Positions 31,771 to 34,990 of a DNA stretch of 34,990 bases are shown here, in pieces. The notes under the pieces were generated by a model. The model was not told the DNA's origin. It worked only from the letters and a program-made list of their open reading frames with translations, and made no database searches. The number at the start of each line of letters is the position of its first letter. Position 1 is the stretch's first letter. The translations under genes and the position numbers were made by a program. This stretch comes from a virus: the IMG/VR virus record IMGVR_UViG_3300023272_000085, positions 1 to 34,990 of that record. One strand, written 5' to 3'.

Positions 31771-32664
31771 TCACCAGTAGGCAGTGTTCCAAATACCGTG
31801 TTCTCTAAGGGCTCTGGCGACTCCATCATACCCAGGGAACAGAGTGGACCCATCGATCCCCTCTTGATGTAGAAGCTGAAGAAGAACCCCACCGAGCTTG
31901 GCCGGGAGGGTGAGCTTGTGCATCAAGGGGAAGCTCGGCAACGGTTTCTTAACCAAGCTATCCGGGTTGGGCTCAACCTCTTCCACGTAGTCAGCCACAT
32001 CCAGCTCGGGACCCCACTCCCCGAGCATGCGCGTGAAGACGCCCGACTGCGCGTGTAAGTTGGAATTGGAGGAGCGCGGGGCGGTTCGGAGAACGAGAGA
32101 CGCTCTATCGCTCCGGTAAAGCTGGCGGTCATGCTCAACCTTCAGCAAGGACCGCCTAAGAGCCCAGATTACCATATGGTCGTGCTTTGGTGGGTGTTCC
32201 TTCGGGATAGCGAAATAGGCCGCTACGTAGGCTCGGGTGCTCCAATCCAAGAGTGGCGTCGGCAGGCCGAGGTGCTGTGCCAGAGCGAGCTGAGGTTGTA
32301 GAGCTCGCTCATACTCCTCGCTCATGGCGACGATGCTGGATGACTCCTCCTGGACCGAGGTCGGTACGTCAACCGGTATTGGAAGGCCGGAGTCAGCCAA
32401 CTTGGCCTGGAACCGCTTGAGCATTTCCTCGCCCGCTATATTGAGCTCTTCCCACGATGGGGTGCCGTCGACGTGAATCCCCAAGTCCCGGTAACAATTG
32501 CCTTGGTCCCGGTATGCCTTCGGGAGCAGGTCATGGTCGCCATCTTGCCCGCGGAAGATCCAGTCAGTGGGAGGTGTCTTGCCCCACAGAGTGCTTCGCG
32601 GGCTCAGGTGGTTGAGCAGCTCGCTGGCCGACGTGCAGTGCATCACGTGAATTCGATCAGTCAT
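31771..32664 (-). CDS. FRG-domain protein
   Basis: A 297-aa protein with both FRG signatures: DWIFRGQDGDHDLLPKAYRD (residues 34-53) and AQHLGLPTPLLDWSTRAYVA (129-148) followed by AYFAIP. FRG proteins (named for the Phe-Arg-Gly motif) are widespread on mobile elements and in defence islands, with no settled reaction. The SD-like GAAGAG before the ATG lies in the loop of a small hairpin (ACTGG/CCAGT), so initiation may be restrained. It is read towards the DUF2971 gene. Confidence 0.8.
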   Translation of the reverse strand: MTDRIHVMHCTSASELLNHLSPRSTLWGKTPPTDWIFRGQDGDHDLLPKAYRDQGNCYRDLGIHVDGTPSWEELNIAGEEMLKRFQAKLADSGLPIPVDVPTSVQEESSSIVAMSEEYERALQPQLALAQHLGLPTPLLDWSTRAYVAAYFAIPKEHPPKHDHMVIWALRRSLLKVEHDRQLYRSDRASLVLRTAPRSSNSNLHAQSGVFTRMLGEWGPELDVADYVEEVEPNPDSLVKKPLPSFPLMHKLTLPAKLGGVLLQLLHQEGIDGSTLFPGYDGVARALREHGIWNTAYW

Positions 32665-32877
32665 ACTGGCTCTTCACCAGTTACTGAATCAACCGGCGAG
32701 TGTCGAGTCGTGTCTGACAGAGGATAGCCGATACCGCGGTCCAAATTCGCGCTGAAAAAATGACTATGCCACTGGACCCGTCATTCACGACTAGTCGTTG
32801 ATCTTGGCAGCTGAATCGACGACATTGAACGGTAACGCGATCCAGCTCGGACGCTAATTTCCAATCAGGGATAGACG
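32665..32877. promoter_or_regulatory. Divergent intergenic region, 213 bp
   Basis: Region between the FRG gene (minus) and the membrane-OB gene (plus), so it must hold promoters in both directions. TTGAAC near 32829 is a possible -35 element; no convincing -10 partner at proper spacing was found. An A-run (AAAAAA at about 32755) makes it less GC-rich than its flanks. Nothing else is visible. Confidence 0.3.
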
Positions 32878-33627
32878 ATGACTCAGCAGCAGCCACCATC
32901 AGGGAACGGTCCACCTCCGGAATATCCACCCAACACTGGATACGGGCCGCCACAGCAGGGCTACGGCCCGCCACCTGGGTACGGCTATGCGCCGCTGCCT
33001 CCCAAGGCGTCCTGGTACCATTCTGGGGCTATCGTAGGGCTCTCGCTATTCTTCTGCTGGCCAATCGGCTTGGTACTGCTCTGGTCGAGCCGAACGATAT
33101 CGACGGTCACCAAGCTCGTGGGGACGGCAGTCTTTGGCGGGATAGGGCTGATCTTCGTGATCGCGGCGATGGTCGGGGCCGGCAAGTCGAAAGCGTCGTC
33201 TTCTGTGTCGCCGACGCCAGCCAGTGAGCCGGCGTCGGAACACGCGGCTGCCGCTCGTCCGGCCAAAGCCGCTGAACCGGCCGTGGAAGCAATTACCGAT
33301 TCGTGTCTGTCGCTCGCGACCAAGTTCGGGACCAGCTCGAAGCTTTCAGACCTTCAAAAGGATGAGGCGTGGAAATCCTACAAGGGCAAGGCGTTCGAGT
33401 GGAAACTGAAGATCACCGAGGTCAGCGCGGGTACTTTCGGCGGCTATAGCGTGCAGGCCAAGTGCTCACCGCAATCGCCTTCGCTTATCCAGGACGTGGT
33501 GATCTCGTATGACGGTGATGCGAAGGATTTCGTCATGAAGCTCCAGAAGGATGACGTCTACACGCTGAAGGGCGTGCTGAAGAACTCGTCGACGTTGCTT
33601 GGAGTCATGGCGGACGGGACGCCGTAG
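32878..33627 (+). CDS. Membrane-anchored protein with OB-like domain
   Basis: A 249-aa protein. Residues 1-45 are Pro/Gly/Gln/Tyr-rich and disordered (YGPPQQGYGPPPGYGYAP), two hydrophobic helices follow (about 50-70 and 80-102), then a Ser/Ala/Pro linker, and a C-terminal domain (about 140-245) with KGKAFEWKLKITEVSAGTFG and YTLKGVLKN, the strand pattern of the tRNA_anti-like OB fold seen in small envelope proteins. The ribosome site AGGG is 8 bases upstream. The stop overlaps the next GTG (TAGTG), so both genes are made together. Confidence 0.6.
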   Translation: MTQQQPPSGNGPPPEYPPNTGYGPPQQGYGPPPGYGYAPLPPKASWYHSGAIVGLSLFFCWPIGLVLLWSSRTISTVTKLVGTAVFGGIGLIFVIAAMVGAGKSKASSSVSPTPASEPASEHAAAARPAKAAEPAVEAITDSCLSLATKFGTSSKLSDLQKDEAWKSYKGKAFEWKLKITEVSAGTFGGYSVQAKCSPQSPSLIQDVVISYDGDAKDFVMKLQKDDVYTLKGVLKNSSTLLGVMADGTP

Positions 33628-34589
33628 TGGCTGCCACCCGTCGCAAGAAGCCAGGGCAGCTGCCAGCTGAGGCAGTGACTTGGGTAAGGCGAGTCTTCGC
33701 TTCGGCCAACAAGTCGGTGACGGGAATGTTGAGTACCATTCCGACGCACCACGAGCCGGAGCTTGACATGGCGCTTCTAAACGCCCTGAACCACGCTCCG
33801 CCGGTAGCTGACCCTGGAGGTTGGACAGTTTATATTCAGACTCACTTTCTAGGTGGTCGACGGCACTTCCGCAACTGGGAGGTAGCCGACATTGGCCTAC
33901 TTGTGATCTTCCGCGACCGCGGGAAGGTCCTCAGGATTAAGGTCGGCCTGCTCCAGAGTAAACGGCTTTATCCGATTGAACAGAAGCAGCTACCCGACCT
34001 TCGAGAAAAGTTCGAGATTGGATTTGGCACTCTTCTTCACGTTCCGGAGGCTTACCAGGTACTGGCTGGCGGACGGAACTTCAACTTCACGAAGAATTCG
34101 CAGTACGCGGCCCTAAGCAAGAATTCGGAGCAAGAGAAGAGCTTGCTTGAGTACAGTCAGTCTAGCGGAATCCCGGTCTACTATTTGCTCTACAACCCTG
34201 CAGAAATTCCCTGGTCGGCAACGGTTCCGGCGACGAAACTCGGGGCATACCCCGAGCCGAAGGTCGGTTGCCGAGTGGTCCCTGCACCGGTGCTCTCGCA
34301 GAAGCTTACGAGCGTCTCGAACGTGCATCCCTCGTTCGGAGACCTGACACAGCTTGGTAAGCCGTTCGTCGGAGAACATAAGGCCGGCTGGCGCTTGGAG
34401 CACTTCGTTGCTGACTTGCTGCTGCCTTGCAAAGAAGGGTATGTCGTGACCGGCGAGACCGATCAGGTCCTCGAACGGTTGTTCTATCGCCGGAGCGGAC
34501 CGATCGCGGCGGCCGTTGCTCTCACGATAGAGGCGCCCGACGGCGTTGAGTTTGAGCTTCCCGAGTTGCCAGCTCCTGCTGGGGAATAG
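33627..34589 (+). CDS. Candidate PD-(D/E)XK-fold effector, 320 aa
   Basis: It starts with GTG overlapping the upstream TAG by one base, so it is coupled to the membrane-OB gene. Residues 83-113 read NWEVADIGLLVIF, then VGLLQSKRLYP. The pattern E85-x2-D88, then Q110-x-K112 after a hydrophobic strand, resembles the core of PD-(D/E)XK nuclease-like proteins, with an earlier acidic helix (HHEPELDMALLNAL). The C-terminal part (HKAGWRLEHFVADLLLPCKE) is helical. No family recognised. The likely role (inference) is an accessory defence or toxin protein. Confidence 0.5.
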   Translation: MAATRRKKPGQLPAEAVTWVRRVFASANKSVTGMLSTIPTHHEPELDMALLNALNHAPPVADPGGWTVYIQTHFLGGRRHFRNWEVADIGLLVIFRDRGKVLRIKVGLLQSKRLYPIEQKQLPDLREKFEIGFGTLLHVPEAYQVLAGGRNFNFTKNSQYAALSKNSEQEKSLLEYSQSSGIPVYYLLYNPAEIPWSATVPATKLGAYPEPKVGCRVVPAPVLSQKLTSVSNVHPSFGDLTQLGKPFVGEHKAGWRLEHFVADLLLPCKEGYVVTGETDQVLERLFYRRSGPIAAAVALTIEAPDGVEFELPELPAPAGE

Positions 34590-34591
34590 GG

Positions 34592-34990
34592 TCAGCAAAT
34601 CGGGTGATCATCCAAGAGGCGGTCCCATCGTGATCGTGGCGCGGGCTTTTGCGGGGCGGTCTTCTTGGCCTCGATGAATTCCGTAACTCTCTCCGTGAGC
34701 CGATCGAGGCCGGTCAGCGGCTGCGGGTCTGCGTAGGTGATCCGCTGAGTGACCTCGTAGCTCACCTCATCGCTGGTACGGCCAATGGCTGGCTCCGGAA
34801 TCACCTCGGCCTCAATCACGACCCTGCTGGTCAGGCGCCCAACCGTACGCGCCATCGTCCGGCCACCGTCGTACCTCGTCACGCGGTCAAGCTCGATTGA
34901 ATCGTCCTGCCGGGCGTGCACGTCACGGAGCTCGTACGTTCGGCCGTCGATGGTCAAGCGGGCTTGATTGGCGCGGATGGGGAGGGGCAT
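34592..34990 (-). CDS. Hypothetical protein, possibly continuing past the window
   Basis: A 132-aa frame opening exactly at the window end, so its true start may lie outside. The first part is beta-like (QARLTIDGRTYELRDVHARQ), then MARTVGRLTSRVVIEAEVIP; the end is basic and Pro-rich (KKTAPQKPAPRSRWDRLLDD). It ends only two bases from the convergent PD-(D/E)XK-like gene, with no room for a terminator. No family recognised. It marks the return to minus-strand, probably phage, genes. Confidence 0.5.
   Translation of the reverse strand: MPLPIRANQARLTIDGRTYELRDVHARQDDSIELDRVTRYDGGRTMARTVGRLTSRVVIEAEVIPEPAIGRTSDEVSYEVTQRITYADPQPLTGLDRLTERVTEFIEAKKTAPQKPAPRSRWDRLLDDHPIC
34955..34966. repeat. Palindrome-like CAAGCGGGCTTG near window end
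   Basis: Within the 132-aa gene. Together with the copy at 31649 it bounds the right part of the cargo block. Confidence 0.5.

Noticed and set aside
32681-32974. Minus-strand frame across the FRG/OB intergenic region
   Set aside because: It overlaps the start of the better supported plus-strand gene and has no recognisable features.

Overview
The window reads as most of a temperate-type or defective contractile-tailed (myovirus-like) phage genome of moderately high GC content. The head genes are of the Mu-like class: a DUF935/gp29-like portal, an S49 maturation protease with a scaffold-like C-terminus, a gpT-like major capsid protein and a gp36-like connector. They are combined with a P2/Mu-style contractile tail: sheath, tube, G/GT frameshift chaperone, tape measure, hub/spike, gp25-like, baseplate J and tail protein I-like. 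I see no integrase, transposase, repressor, replication gene or recognisable lysozyme, so the genome continues outside the window or is incomplete. The host cannot be named from sequence; codon choice and GC fit a GC-rich Gram-negative bacterium.

Layout. (1) 1-1.6 kb, plus strand: four small genes (a winged-helix-like protein, two unknowns, and a phage-type 112-aa protein coupled to a 69-aa protein), with a strongly structured 209-bp gap at 868-1076. (2) 1.6-3.3 kb, minus strand: three consecutive genes for proteins with a sigma-region-4-like helix-turn-helix, two of them paralogues. (3) 3.3-4.3 kb, minus strand: a small exported Cys-rich ORF and a frameshifted HEPN-like gene. (4) 4.3-30.6 kb, minus strand: one long, almost gap-free virion operon read right to left: small terminase candidate, sigma-like protein, large terminase, portal, protease/scaffold, decoration protein, capsid, connectors, sheath, tube, chaperones, tape measure, baseplate, tail fibres (one collagen-like, one LamG plus 16 short repeats), and small lysis-type membrane/coiled-coil genes. 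(5) 30.7-34.6 kb: a cargo block of four genes (DUF2971, FRG domain, membrane OB-like protein, PD-(D/E)XK-like protein) that looks like an accessory or defence insert. (6) 34.6 kb to the end: another minus-strand small gene of unknown function.

Three things stand out. First, a 13-bp sequence, TCGCACTCCAGTG in the sense direction, recurs five times. It lies directly upstream of the portal, sheath, baseplate J and fibre-module genes, and of an internal start that would release a scaffold protein, much like the start-associated sequences of some mycobacteriophages. Second, a palindrome CAAGCNGGCTTG recurs seven times, all in the right third of the window, the best copy being a 24-bp perfect palindrome in the cargo block. 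Third, the operon carries a protein with sigma regions 2-3 that stops where region 4 should begin, while three region-4-like proteins are encoded at the other end, which suggests a split phage sigma factor.
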